Origin: CAZJOD01 sp964547525
Lineage (GTDB): Bacteria; Bacillota; Clostridia; JAAYHZ01
Assembly: GCA_964547525.1 (NCBI GenBank)
Contig: CAZJOD010000138.1
Coordinates: 1 to 9,626 of the forward strand
Length of the DNA stretch: 9,626 nt
Reading direction: 5' to 3'
The notes under the pieces are model-generated. The model did not search any database. It saw only the letters and a list, made by a program, of their open reading frames with translations, and had not been told where the DNA came from. The first letter of the stretch is position 1. Each line of letters starts with the position of its first letter. The position numbers and the translations under genes are program-made. Below are positions 1-5,905 of the stretch, piece by piece.

Positions 1-590
1 TTAGGTCCGGGTACGGCACCTTTTACGATTAATAGATTAATTTCTCTATCTGCTTTTACAACTCTCAAGTTCTTTACCGTCACTTGCTTGTTCCCCATAT
101 GTCCGGGTAACTTTTTACCTTTAAAAACTCTACTCGGGTCGGAATTCGCACCCATAGAACCCGGTCCTCTGTGGTAATGGGAACCATGTGTTTCACGGCC
201 TCTTGACGTACCGTGTCTTTTAACCGTACCTTGGAATCCTTTACCTTTTGAGGTGCCCGTTATATCTATCCTGTCACCCTCTTGGAACATATCTTCGGAT
301 TTAAATTCTTTTCCTACCACAAAATCACCGATATCATCAGTTCTCATCTCTCGCAAATATTTCTTAGGAGAAACACCGGCTTTCTTGTAAATACCTAAAA
401 CGGGCTTGGTAACCTTTTTTTCCTTAATGTCTTCATAAGCTATACATAAAGCGGAATAACCGTCGTTTTCATGTGTCTTGACTTGAACAACCGTACACGG
501 ACCCGCTTGTAAAACCGTTACCGGGATCAACAATCCCGCTTCGTCAAACACTTGAGTCATTCCTACTTTTTTGCCTAGGATATACTTCAT
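1..590 (-). CDS. rplC: 50S ribosomal protein L3, partial (C-terminus beyond the left edge)
   Basis: Ribosomal protein L3 is an early-assembling protein of the large subunit that binds 23S rRNA near its 3' end and reaches the peptidyl-transferase centre. The 196 codons visible match the family from the first residues: LGKKVGMTQVF at 5-15, GKGFQGTVKRHG at 116-127, HRGPGSMGA at 140-148 and LPGHMGN at 161-167. The frame is open at the left edge at GAVPGP. Bacterial L3 is usually about 205-215 residues, so only some 10-15 residues are missing. A strong Shine-Dalgarno (TAAGGAGGT, 601-609) precedes the start. An in-frame GTG lies directly before the ATG, at 591-593, with 7 nt spacing against 10 nt for the ATG, so initiation at GTG is possible. 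It follows rpsJ by 68 nt in the usual S10-L3 order and should be co-transcribed with it. Confidence 0.97.
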   Translation of the reverse strand, partial: MKYILGKKVGMTQVFDEAGLLIPVTVLQAGPCTVVQVKTHENDGYSALCIAYEDIKEKKVTKPVLGIYKKAGVSPKKYLREMRTDDIGDFVVGKEFKSEDMFQEGDRIDITGTSKGKGFQGTVKRHGTSRGRETHGSHYHRGPGSMGANSDPSRVFKGKKLPGHMGNKQVTVKNLRVVKADREINLLIVKGAVPGP

Positions 591-617
591 CACTTGTTTT
601 ACCTCCTTAGGTTATTG

Positions 618-640
618 GTTCATTTTCTCATATAATGAAC
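618..640 (-). other. Hairpin between rpsJ and rplC
   Basis: The RNA-strand sequence GTTCATT, a 9-nt loop, then AATGAAC forms a 7-bp stem in the 68-nt gap between S10 and L3. It ends about 9 nt before the rplC Shine-Dalgarno. No T-run follows, so it is not an intrinsic terminator. It could be an mRNA processing or stability element, or a chance fold in AT-rich sequence. Confidence 0.35.
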
Positions 641-658
641 TTGACCTTTATTAAAAAG

Positions 659-967
659 CTATATAAGCTTAATTTCTATTTCCACACCGGCAGGAAGATC
701 CAATCTCATTAAAGCATCAATTGTTTTTGGCGTGGGCTTTAAAATATCAATCAGCCTTTTGTGTGTTCTCATCTCAAATTGCTCGCGTGCATCCTTATAT
801 TTATGAGGAGCTCTTAAGATTGTAACAATTTCTTTTTTTGTGGGCAACGGCACCGGTCCGGATAAGTTAGCCCCAGTTCTTTTTGCGGTTTCAACAATTT
901 TTTCAGCAGACTGGTCAAGCAAATTGTGATCAAATGCTTTTAATCTGATTCTGATTCTTTGTTCCAT
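659..967 (-). CDS. rpsJ: 30S ribosomal protein S10 (NusE)
   Basis: S10 is a small-subunit head protein. It also acts as NusE, pairing with NusB in transcription antitermination and contacting NusG during transcription-translation coupling. The 102 residues match the usual full length. The family pattern is clear: the N-terminal strand IRIRLKAFDH, the segment GANLSGPVPLPT (about 33-44), the loop SPHxHK-like RAPHKYKDAREQFEMRTHKR (about 52-71), and the C-terminal DLPAGVEIEIKL. The ATG start has GGAGG at 974-978 with a 6-nt spacer. It is the first gene of the S10 operon here, with rplC downstream. Its upstream neighbour is an RNA methyltransferase rather than tuf or fusA, which often precede it in Firmicutes. 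A leader of about 300 nt with an attenuator-like hairpin lies upstream. Confidence 0.98.
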   Translation of the reverse strand: MEQRIRIRLKAFDHNLLDQSAEKIVETAKRTGANLSGPVPLPTKKEIVTILRAPHKYKDAREQFEMRTHKRLIDILKPTPKTIDALMRLDLPAGVEIEIKLI

Positions 968-1270
968 ATTTTGCCTCCTTGTAACCTATTAACTTCATGT
1001 ATTAAATCTGCACACTCTACCGGGTGTATCATATCAGGCAATTTAAAAACCCAGGAAATCGTGGTTTTACCTTACCTGGGCAACTTTTAAAAACACTTTA
1101 CCGCATTTTAACATTGCACAGTGACTTGGCGCCCGGTTTCAAGAATCGGACATTCTCCATGAAAGTTACCTACCTACAGGATTTGATTTTAAAATCGTTT
1201 TACCCTGATGTTGAATGTTTTAAATCCTTTAGTAGCAATCTCCCATATCATCGTATGTCTCATCACAGCA
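968..1270 (-). promoter_or_regulatory. Long 5' leader of the S10 operon, candidate transcription attenuator
   Basis: About 300 nt separate the predicted transcription start (near 1270) from rpsJ, and no convincing reading frame lies in this stretch. Read along the minus strand, the RNA could form, in order: helix P1, pairing CTAC+GGATTT (1235-1222) with AAATCC+GTAG (1184-1174) across a small internal loop; hairpin P2, GAGAAT/ATTCTT with loop GTCCG (1157-1141); the segment ACCGGGC (1137-1131); and an intrinsic terminator (1081-1042). ACCGGGC can pair with GCCCAGGT (1081-1074), with one bulged A. That pairing would occupy the terminator's 5' arm, a classic antiterminator arrangement. Ribosomal-protein operons in Firmicutes are often controlled by such leaders, and a putative S10 leader has been predicted bioinformatically in Firmicutes (from memory). 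The identity of any ligand here is unknown. Confidence 0.6.
1042..1081 (-). terminator. Intrinsic terminator/attenuator in the S10 leader
   Basis: On the minus strand CCCAGG (1080-1075) pairs with CCTGGG (1055-1050) around a 19-nt loop that contains a small inner GGT/ACC pairing. TTTTTAAA follows at once. It sits about 75 nt before the rpsJ start and about 190 nt after the predicted promoter, so it would stop operon transcription unless disrupted. It could also end readthrough from rlmL. The upstream segment 1131-1137 competes for the 5' arm. Confidence 0.65.
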
Positions 1271-1276
1271 AGTAGT

Positions 1277-1305
1277 ATTTTACTACAACAATGTTAACAA
1301 TGCAA
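1277..1305 (-). promoter_or_regulatory. Sigma-A promoter of the S10 operon
   Basis: On the minus strand, -35 TTGCAT (1305-1300), a 17-bp spacer and -10 TAAAAT (1282-1277) lie just after the rlmL stop codon. The start would fall near 1270. The -10 lies inside an inverted repeat, GTAGTATTTTACTAC (1272-1286), with 6-bp arms. Confidence 0.7.
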
Positions 1306-1313
1306 GAACTTTT

Positions 1314-2459
1314 TTATTTTTTTTGAAAAAAAACAGGCTGTTCTCCATAGTATTGATAATATGTGCAATTTATCATGCCGTTATACAACTTCCGGCGCTT
1401 ATTGGCCTTTTTTCCATAAATGGTTTCAAAATTTTTATAAGGTGTGAGAATATATTTCGACCACGTGGGAAGCTTATCAAAAACTTTTCCCATTGTAGCA
1501 TACAATTTTTCCACCTCGCTCTTTTCACCTATTCTTTCTCCATACGGAGGATTACAAATGATAAAACCATATTTTTTTGACGATGATATCTCCTTTACAT
1601 CTCTCCTTTGAAAATGAATATCTTCAAAAACTCCGGCTTGTTTGGCATGATATCTGGCCATATCCAAAGCTTTATCGTCAATATCGGAGCCTTGTATTAC
1701 AAGTTTTACAGTTCTGTCAATATTATCGTGCGCTTCTTCATAGGCTTTATCCCAATCGATTTTTTGAATTCGGCTCCAATTATTTGAAACAAACCGTCTG
1801 TTAATACCGGGTGCTATGTTTTTTCCTATCATGGCCGCTTCAATCGGTATGGTTCCGGTACCGCACAGAGGATCTAAAAATTCCCTGTCTTTTTTCCACC
1901 TACTGACCATTATCATTGACGCCGCTAAAGTTTCTTTTAAGGGTGCCAACCCGGTCAAAGTTCGATAGCCTCTTTTATGAAGACCCGTACCTGATGTATC
2001 TAAGTAAACTGTGACCAAGTCCTTCATTATGGAAACCGATATTTTTTGCCTAGCCCCGTTTTCCGGAAGAACCTCCGTTTTGTAACACTTCTTAAGTTTT
2101 TCCACCGTAGCTTTTTTTACTATTGATTGTGCAGCCGATACTCCGAACAATTTTGAATCTATTGTAGTTACATCGGTAGGAAACTCTGAGCTAACATCCA
2201 GATAATCATCCCACCGGATTTCATGTACCTTGTCGAACAACTCATCGAAGGTTGTCGCTTCAAACTCTGTAATTTTTAATAAAACTCTTTCCGCGGTTCT
2301 CAAATGTATATTCGCTCTTGCAATGTCCGCATACTTGCATGGATATGATACACGCCCGTCCTTCACTTCTATATTTTCATAACCTAATTGCTTTATCTCT
2401 GAAGCTAAAATAGATTCCACTCCGAACACGCATGTAGCCGTTAAAATAATTTCACTCAT
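1314..2459 (-). CDS. rlmL: THUMP-domain 23S rRNA guanine-N2 methyltransferase, RlmL/YpsC type
   Basis: Predicted cytoplasmic SAM-dependent methyltransferase that modifies guanine N2 in 23S rRNA. By homology to the RlmL N-terminal half and B. subtilis YpsC, the target would be m2G2445 (E. coli numbering). The 381 residues hold a THUMP RNA-binding region (about 40-155), the conserved LHKRGYR (160-166), a Rossmann methyltransferase fold with the SAM-binding DPLCGTGTIPIEAA (196-209), and the catalytic NPPYGER (303-309), the NPPY type used by N-methyltransferases. The fused RlmK domain of E. coli RlmL is absent, as is usual in Firmicutes. The start is ATG. GGAAGG, overlapping the rapZ stop, is the only Shine-Dalgarno-like site, with rather long spacing. 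The gene begins 11 nt after rapZ, so it is translated from the murB-rapZ transcript. The exact target base is inferred. Confidence 0.9.
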   Translation of the reverse strand: MSEIILTATCVFGVESILASEIKQLGYENIEVKDGRVSYPCKYADIARANIHLRTAERVLLKITEFEATTFDELFDKVHEIRWDDYLDVSSEFPTDVTTIDSKLFGVSAAQSIVKKATVEKLKKCYKTEVLPENGARQKISVSIMKDLVTVYLDTSGTGLHKRGYRTLTGLAPLKETLAASMIMVSRWKKDREFLDPLCGTGTIPIEAAMIGKNIAPGINRRFVSNNWSRIQKIDWDKAYEEAHDNIDRTVKLVIQGSDIDDKALDMARYHAKQAGVFEDIHFQRRDVKEISSSKKYGFIICNPPYGERIGEKSEVEKLYATMGKVFDKLPTWSKYILTPYKNFETIYGKKANKRRKLYNGMINCTYYQYYGEQPVFFQKK

Positions 2460-2470
2460 TTATCTTTTTG

Positions 2471-3337
2471 TTACCTTCCTGTTATATCGCGGTGTCTACA
2501 AACCACCGAGTGCCCTTCCTTTTTCAACCTTTCGGCCATATCGTTTGAAATTGCCACCGATCTGTGCCTTCCTCCGGTACATCCTATCCCTATGATTAAA
2601 TGCTGTTTTCCTTCTTTAACATATTGAGGTATTAAAAATTTAAGCATGTCCACCAGCTTATCCATAAAAATTTTAGTTTCCTCATGGCGAAAGATATAGT
2701 TTTTTACCGCTTGGCTTTTTCCCGTTAAATTTTTTAAAGACGGAATATAATGAGGGTTAGGCAAAAATCTTACGTCGAATACCAGATCGCTTTCAACCGG
2801 AATTCCATACTTAAATCCGAAGGACATTATATTTATCACCAACCCCGAAAACATTTTATTAAATACAATATTGTCCAATTCATGCAAAAATTCTCGTGTC
2901 AACAATTCGGAAGTGTCAATTATATAATCGGCACGGGCTTTAATTTCTTTTAAGATAACTCTTTCTCTGGCTATGGCTTCCTGCAGACCTATATCCTTGT
3001 CCAAAGGATGTGTTCTTCTAGTCTCTTTGTACCTTTTTATTATAGAACTGTCATTTGCATCTAAGAATAACATCTCAAAATAAATATCATCCTGCTTCAT
3101 TTCATCAAGTACAGGTAAAAGGTCGTTTAAAAGATCTCCTTCCCTTATATCGACCACTATAGCCGTGTCAGTGCATCCACCCCTACCGTTGCTTCCCATA
3201 CTTGCAATTTTAGGTAGTAGAAACGGAGGCAGATTATCAACACAAAAGTACCCTTTATCTTCAAAATAATTTGCAGCGGTGGATTTTCCCGCTCCTGACA
3301 TGCCGGTTACAATTATCAACCTTGCTTTGCCTTCCAT
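2471..3337 (-). CDS. rapZ: RNase adapter / nucleotide-binding protein RapZ (YvcJ)
   Basis: RapZ/YvcJ is a P-loop ATP/GTP-binding protein. In E. coli RapZ guides RNase E to the small RNA GlmZ and so tunes GlmS and UDP-GlcNAc supply. In Bacillus YvcJ affects competence, and its RNA role in Firmicutes is unsettled. With the chosen start the protein has 288 residues, as expected (about 285-295). Visible motifs are Walker A GMSGAGKS (12-19), the hallmark GYFCVDNLPP (29-38), VVDIRE (61-66), and the C-terminal GIGCTGGRHRSVAI plus RHRDI that define the RapZ domain. The longest frame starts at TTG (3355) inside murB with no Shine-Dalgarno. I prefer the ATG at 3337, which has GGAGAG at 3348-3353 and lies 4 nt after the murB stop. 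The close spacing implies translational coupling with murB, fitting a link to cell-wall amino-sugar metabolism. Confidence 0.95.
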   Translation of the reverse strand: MEGKARLIIVTGMSGAGKSTAANYFEDKGYFCVDNLPPFLLPKIASMGSNGRGGCTDTAIVVDIREGDLLNDLLPVLDEMKQDDIYFEMLFLDANDSSIIKRYKETRRTHPLDKDIGLQEAIARERVILKEIKARADYIIDTSELLTREFLHELDNIVFNKMFSGLVINIMSFGFKYGIPVESDLVFDVRFLPNPHYIPSLKNLTGKSQAVKNYIFRHEETKIFMDKLVDMLKFLIPQYVKEGKQHLIIGIGCTGGRHRSVAISNDMAERLKKEGHSVVCRHRDITGR

Positions 3338-3341
3338 ATTG

Positions 3342-4268
3342 TTAAAACTCTCCAATCCGTATTATTTCGGGCTCCAACACAACCCCGTATTTACAATATA
3401 CTTTCTCTATTATATGATTTATCAACCGGTTCACATCCTCTGCAGTGGCATTCCCTTTATTGATAATAAAACCTGCATGTTTTTCACTGACACACGCACC
3501 ACCTATACTACATCCTTTAAGACCGGTGTCTTCTATCAATTTACCCGCATAATACCCTACCGGCCTTTTAAAAACACTCCCGGCGGAAGGAAACTCCAAG
3601 GGTTGGCAGGTCTTTCTTTTTATATTCAGATCTTTCATTTTTTCTTTAATGATATCGTAATCACTAGGTGATAATTTCAGTTTGCTCTCCACTATAATCA
3701 AACCGTTAGATTTAAAACAGCTGGTCCTATATCCGAATTGATGACCCAAGCCCACAATGTTTATAATGTTACCTTGTTCATCCATGGCTTTAGTTTCTAA
3801 AGCTATATCGCTAATATTACAATCATAAGCTCCGGCGTTCATATATAACGCTCCCCCTAGTGTTCCGGGTATTCCTGATGCAAATTCCAATCCGGAGAGA
3901 GAATGGCTTAAAGCCGTCGATGCGATGCTTGACATCAAAGCTCCACATTGTGCGGTTATATATTCACCTTCAACCGATACACTTTTCATATTTTTTGCGG
4001 TATGTATAACAACACCGTTAAAACCTTTATCGGATACCAGCAAGTTTGTTCCGTTACCTATTAATAATCTGTTTATATTATTTTCGATCAGATACTTTAA
4101 AGTCTTAACCAACATGTCGGTACATGCGGGGAAAACCATTATTGCCGCCGGTCCCCCTATCTTGAACGATGTATATTGTTTTAAAGAAACATCGGTCAAA
4201 ACATTTTGACTTCCGGCAATCTCATTTATATTTTTTAAATGCAGATCGAAATTAACAAACTTCACCAT
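3342..4268 (-). CDS. murB: UDP-N-acetylmuramate dehydrogenase MurB
   Basis: MurB is a cytoplasmic FAD enzyme that uses NADPH to reduce UDP-GlcNAc-enolpyruvate to UDP-MurNAc, the second step of peptidoglycan precursor synthesis. Motifs in the 308-residue product are YTSFKIGGPA (32-41), the FAD-binding GNGTNLL (71-77), SGIPGTLGGA (131-140) with NAGAY (144-148), YRTSCFK (180-186), PSAGSVFKRP (227-236) holding the catalytic serine (S231), and the C-terminal LEPEI with the catalytic glutamate (E299). Length and motif order fit the type found in Firmicutes. The longest frame opens at GTG 4307, which has no Shine-Dalgarno. The ATG at 4268 follows GGGAGG (4279-4284) and gives the usual N-terminal length, so I chose it. 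It is the first gene of an operon with rapZ and rlmL, with its own promoter at 4351-4378. Confidence 0.97.
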   Translation of the reverse strand: MVKFVNFDLHLKNINEIAGSQNVLTDVSLKQYTSFKIGGPAAIMVFPACTDMLVKTLKYLIENNINRLLIGNGTNLLVSDKGFNGVVIHTAKNMKSVSVEGEYITAQCGALMSSIASTALSHSLSGLEFASGIPGTLGGALYMNAGAYDCNISDIALETKAMDEQGNIINIVGLGHQFGYRTSCFKSNGLIIVESKLKLSPSDYDIIKEKMKDLNIKRKTCQPLEFPSAGSVFKRPVGYYAGKLIEDTGLKGCSIGGACVSEKHAGFIINKGNATAEDVNRLINHIIEKVYCKYGVVLEPEIIRIGEF

Positions 4269-4307
4269 TTTTATATAACCTCCCGGATACCGGCGAATAT
4301 CTTCCAC

Positions 4308-4341
4308 TATACATAGTATACATTGAAAGTATAAAATATAC
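4308..4341 (-). repeat. Two GTATA/TATAC dyads in the murB leader
   Basis: Two short inverted repeats with the same 5-bp arms lie between the murB promoter and its start: GTATAAAATATAC (4329-4341) and TATACATAGTATA (4308-4320). They could be paired operator half-sites just downstream of the transcription start, but the sequence is very AT-rich and chance is a fair explanation. Confidence 0.3.
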
Positions 4342-4350
4342 GCGAAAGTT

Positions 4351-4378
4351 ATTATATCACATACACAAAAAGCTTCAA
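4351..4378 (-). promoter_or_regulatory. murB: Sigma-A promoter of murB-rapZ-rlmL
   Basis: On the minus strand, -35 TTGAAG (4378-4373), a 16-bp spacer and a perfect -10 TATAAT (4356-4351) are preceded by TGA, giving an extended -10 (TGnTATAAT). Transcription should start near 4344, leaving a leader of about 75 nt. Confidence 0.75.
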
Positions 4379-4389
4379 ATCTTTTTAAA

Positions 4390-4414
4390 CCGGGCTGAAT
4401 AAACCGGTACCCGG
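4390..4414 (-). terminator. Weak hairpin after dppA, possible terminator
   Basis: CCGGG (4414-4410) can pair with CCCGG (4394-4390) on the minus strand. An alternative ACCGG/CCGGT pairing uses the same bases. Only TTT followed by AAAAAG comes after it, so the T-run is poor. It lies between the dppA stop and the murB promoter, where a terminator would be expected, but readthrough into murB is plausible. Confidence 0.35.
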
Positions 4415-4424
4415 ATAAGAAATA

Positions 4425-5213
4425 TTAAAATAAGATATCTCTATAATATTCCACTTTGTGAACAAGTTTTCTTACACTTCTCGCATCAATACGCTCAACC
4501 CCCGCACATCTTTCCACCAAACCGTCGCACATATCGCTTCTATATAACTCCAATTTTATTTCAAGCGGAAATAAAGGCTTATATGGTTTAATTTTTCCTA
4601 TAAGCTTCATACCTTCACATGCAGCTGTTTTGATTCTATTTAACGATTCGTCCAAGTCTATCAAACGGGCTCTGTTTCGTCCTACACCATATTTCACAAC
4701 GGCACACTCTATGTCTCCTAGGAAAGATTTGGCTTCAACACAGGCAGCTTCATCCCCGCTGACCATTACGAAAGGAACATTGAAAGCACCGGTAAATATG
4801 GCACCTTGAACAATCTCTCCGCACCTACGCCCGTTAACTATGTAGTTATACCACACCTTGGAGCTTTGTGTATGATCTAAAAATCCATTGATAGTACCGG
4901 CCATAGCATGAGCACCGACTTCCATGTATGCGTTAATTTGTCCGGCTCTTATCATCTCGTTCCAGCTTGAGGAATTTAATTGGACAGCTCTGGGATCAAG
5001 CATTTCTTTAATAAAATTATTACCACCACCATGACCGTCTTCCACATAGACAGATGTCGCTCCACCTTCAAAAGCACCCTCAATGGCGGCATTTAGATCC
5101 AGCATGAGTCTTTCCAGTGCAAATCTGTGCCCCGGTGTACCTACATCCGAAACCATCTCTATTTTATCCACACCGCTTATTCCTTCAAGATCGGTCATTA
5201 TCATGACATTCAT
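4425..5213 (-). CDS. dppA: M55-family D-aminopeptidase (DppA-like)
   Basis: Predicted zinc-dependent aminopeptidase of family M55, whose B. subtilis member DppA removes N-terminal D-amino acids such as D-Ala from short peptides. The 262 residues cover the whole family. Metal-site residues known for DppA are present at matching places: D8 and E10 in TDLEGISG, H61 in EDGHGG, H102 in GAHAMAG, and E133 in CGE. The conserved DHTQSS segment (113-118) supplies the active-site histidine H114. No signal peptide or membrane segment is visible, so it is cytoplasmic. The ATG start has GGAGG at 5221-5225 with 7 nt spacing. It stands alone, without the dpp peptide transporter genes that accompany it in Bacillus, and lies just upstream of murB. 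A role in recycling D-Ala-containing wall peptides is inference. The exact substrate is unknown. Confidence 0.88.
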   Translation of the reverse strand: MNVMIMTDLEGISGVDKIEMVSDVGTPGHRFALERLMLDLNAAIEGAFEGGATSVYVEDGHGGGNNFIKEMLDPRAVQLNSSSWNEMIRAGQINAYMEVGAHAMAGTINGFLDHTQSSKVWYNYIVNGRRCGEIVQGAIFTGAFNVPFVMVSGDEAACVEAKSFLGDIECAVVKYGVGRNRARLIDLDESLNRIKTAACEGMKLIGKIKPYKPLFPLEIKLELYRSDMCDGLVERCAGVERIDARSVRKLVHKVEYYRDILF

Positions 5214-5464
5214 AACTATACCTCCGTATTACATAAGTTTTAACGTAAAACATTCCATGTATTTTTTATCTTACAGATACATTATATATTTTTATTAAAA
5301 TAAATGGTGCGTTAATCATGCATTTATAGATAAAAATAATATATAATTTTTCCACTCGGTTATACTATTAATAAGACATTATGTATAAACGATACCGGAT
5401 AAAATTAAAACGTGATAAAACGTCACCGGCGGACTCTGCAAGGTTTGAATTTAAACATTTTTTG
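5214..5464. other. AT-rich intergenic region between dppA and tRNA-Gly
   Basis: No gene is evident between dppA (minus strand) and the tRNA-Gly promoter (plus strand). The minus strand has a TATAAT at 5286-5281 about 68 nt before dppA, but no recognisable -35, so a dppA promoter there is only tentative. A perfect inverted repeat, GTTTTAACGTAAAAC (5237-5251), lies just upstream of the dppA Shine-Dalgarno. AAAACGT occurs twice at 10-bp spacing (5407-5423). Confidence 0.4.
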
Positions 5465-5494
5465 TTGACAAAATATAATTTATACCGGTATAAT
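5465..5494 (+). promoter_or_regulatory. Promoter of the tRNA-Gly pair, with consensus hexamers
   Basis: TTGACA (5465-5470) and TATAAT (5489-5494) are both exact sigma-A consensus, with an 18-bp spacer. Transcription should begin near 5501, about 9 nt before the first tRNA. A 14-bp perfect palindrome, TTATACCGGTATAA (5480-5493), overlaps the -10. Confidence 0.85.
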
Positions 5495-5509
5495 AACCAT
5501 ACGCGACAC

Positions 5510-5584
5510 GCGGGTTTAACTCAGCGGTAGAGTGTCACCTTGCCAAGGTGAAAGTCGCGAGTTCGAATCTCGTAACCCGCTCCA
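5510..5584 (+). tRNA. tRNA-Gly (anticodon GCC)
   Basis: A complete cloverleaf can be drawn. The acceptor stem is GCGGGTT/AACCCGC, with discriminator T and an encoded CCA (5582-5584). The D-arm has CAGCGGTAGAG, the anticodon stem is TCACC/GGTGA, and the loop TTGCCAA holds GCC at 5542-5544. The T-arm carries GTTCGAATC. It reads GGC and GGU glycine codons. A second glycine tRNA follows after 3 nt, so the two are processed from one transcript. Confidence 0.97.
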
Positions 5585-5587
5585 CTT

Positions 5588-5661
5588 GCGGGTGTAGTTC
5601 AGTGGTAGAACATCAGCCTTCCAAGCTGATTGTGAGGGTTCGATTCCCTTCACCCGCTCCA
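5588..5661 (+). tRNA. tRNA-Gly (anticodon TCC)
   Basis: The cloverleaf has acceptor GCGGGTG/CACCCGC, discriminator T and an encoded CCA (5659-5661). The anticodon stem is TCAGC/GCTGA, and the loop CTTCCAA holds TCC at 5620-5622. The T-arm carries GGTTCGATTCC. It reads GGA and, by wobble, GGG codons. Together with the GCC tRNA it covers all four glycine codons. It shares the promoter of the first tRNA and ends at the terminator that starts 9 nt later. Confidence 0.97.
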
Positions 5662-5670
5662 AAATCGAGT

Positions 5671-5704
5671 AAAACCCCCTTTGACCATGTCAAGGGGGGT
5701 TTTT
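5671..5704 (+). terminator. Intrinsic terminator of the tRNA-Gly operon
   Basis: ACCCCCTTTGA pairs with TCAAGGGGGGT (11 bp with one T-G wobble) around the loop CCATG, followed by five Ts. AAAA precedes the stem, so it may also work weakly on the other strand. Confidence 0.92.
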
Positions 5705-5708
5705 ACAT

Positions 5709-5735
5709 AAAAAAACCGCTCCTAAAAGCGGTTTT
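5709..5735 (-). terminator. Intrinsic terminator of the 51-aa small gene (bidirectional)
   Basis: AAAACCGCT/AGCGGTTTT forms a 9-bp stem with a 6-nt loop. On the minus strand seven Ts follow, which makes it strong in that direction. It begins about 15 nt after the stop codon of the small gene at 5750-5905. On the plus strand four Ts follow, so it can back up the tRNA terminator. Confidence 0.85.
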
Positions 5736-5749
5736 CAGTAATGTACATT

Positions 5750-5905
5750 TTATTTTGATTGGTTTTTTTTAGCTGTTTTAAATTCAGAATCCTGCTTTTT
5801 AACCCAATCGATATACTTAGCGTAGGCTACCTTTTGCTTTTGTTCCCCCGATGCCAGCCATCCGGGCTGTTGTTTACATTTATTTAACAATTCCTTGTAA
5901 TCCAT
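5750..5905 (-). CDS. Small uncharacterised hydrophilic protein, 51 aa
   Basis: I do not recognise this protein. The frame runs from ATG 5905 to TAA 5750 and encodes 51 residues starting MDYKELLNKCK and ending TAAKKNQSK-like (KTAKKNQSK). Translation signals are strong: GGAGGTG at 5911-5917 gives a 7-nt spacer after GGAGG, and an intrinsic terminator follows the stop. The product is lysine- and glutamine-rich and probably cytoplasmic. It has no signal peptide or membrane segment. It contains two aromatic patches, QPGWLASGEQ (13-22) and YAKYIDWVKKQ (28-38), and a single cysteine (C10). The second half looks helical and amphipathic. It lies 171 nt downstream of the aldo/keto reductase on the same strand with no clear terminator between, so it could be read from the nfn transcript. 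I saw no good promoter of its own. Expression is well supported, function is unknown. Confidence 0.78.
   Translation of the reverse strand: MDYKELLNKCKQQPGWLASGEQKQKVAYAKYIDWVKKQDSEFKTAKKNQSK

Noticed and set aside
1024..1275. 83-codon open frame on the plus strand opposite the S10 leader
   Set aside because: No Shine-Dalgarno, no recognisable domain, and it covers the structured leader and promoter of rpsJ on the other strand.
3338..3355. TTG start extending RapZ by 6 residues
   Set aside because: It would overlap murB and lacks a ribosome binding site; the ATG at 3337 is preceded by GGAGAG.
4269..4307. GTG start extending MurB by 13 residues
   Set aside because: No Shine-Dalgarno before the GTG; the internal ATG has GGGAGG and fits family length.
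5548..5772. 74-codon open frame on the plus strand
   Set aside because: It translates straight through both tRNA-Gly genes and two terminators.
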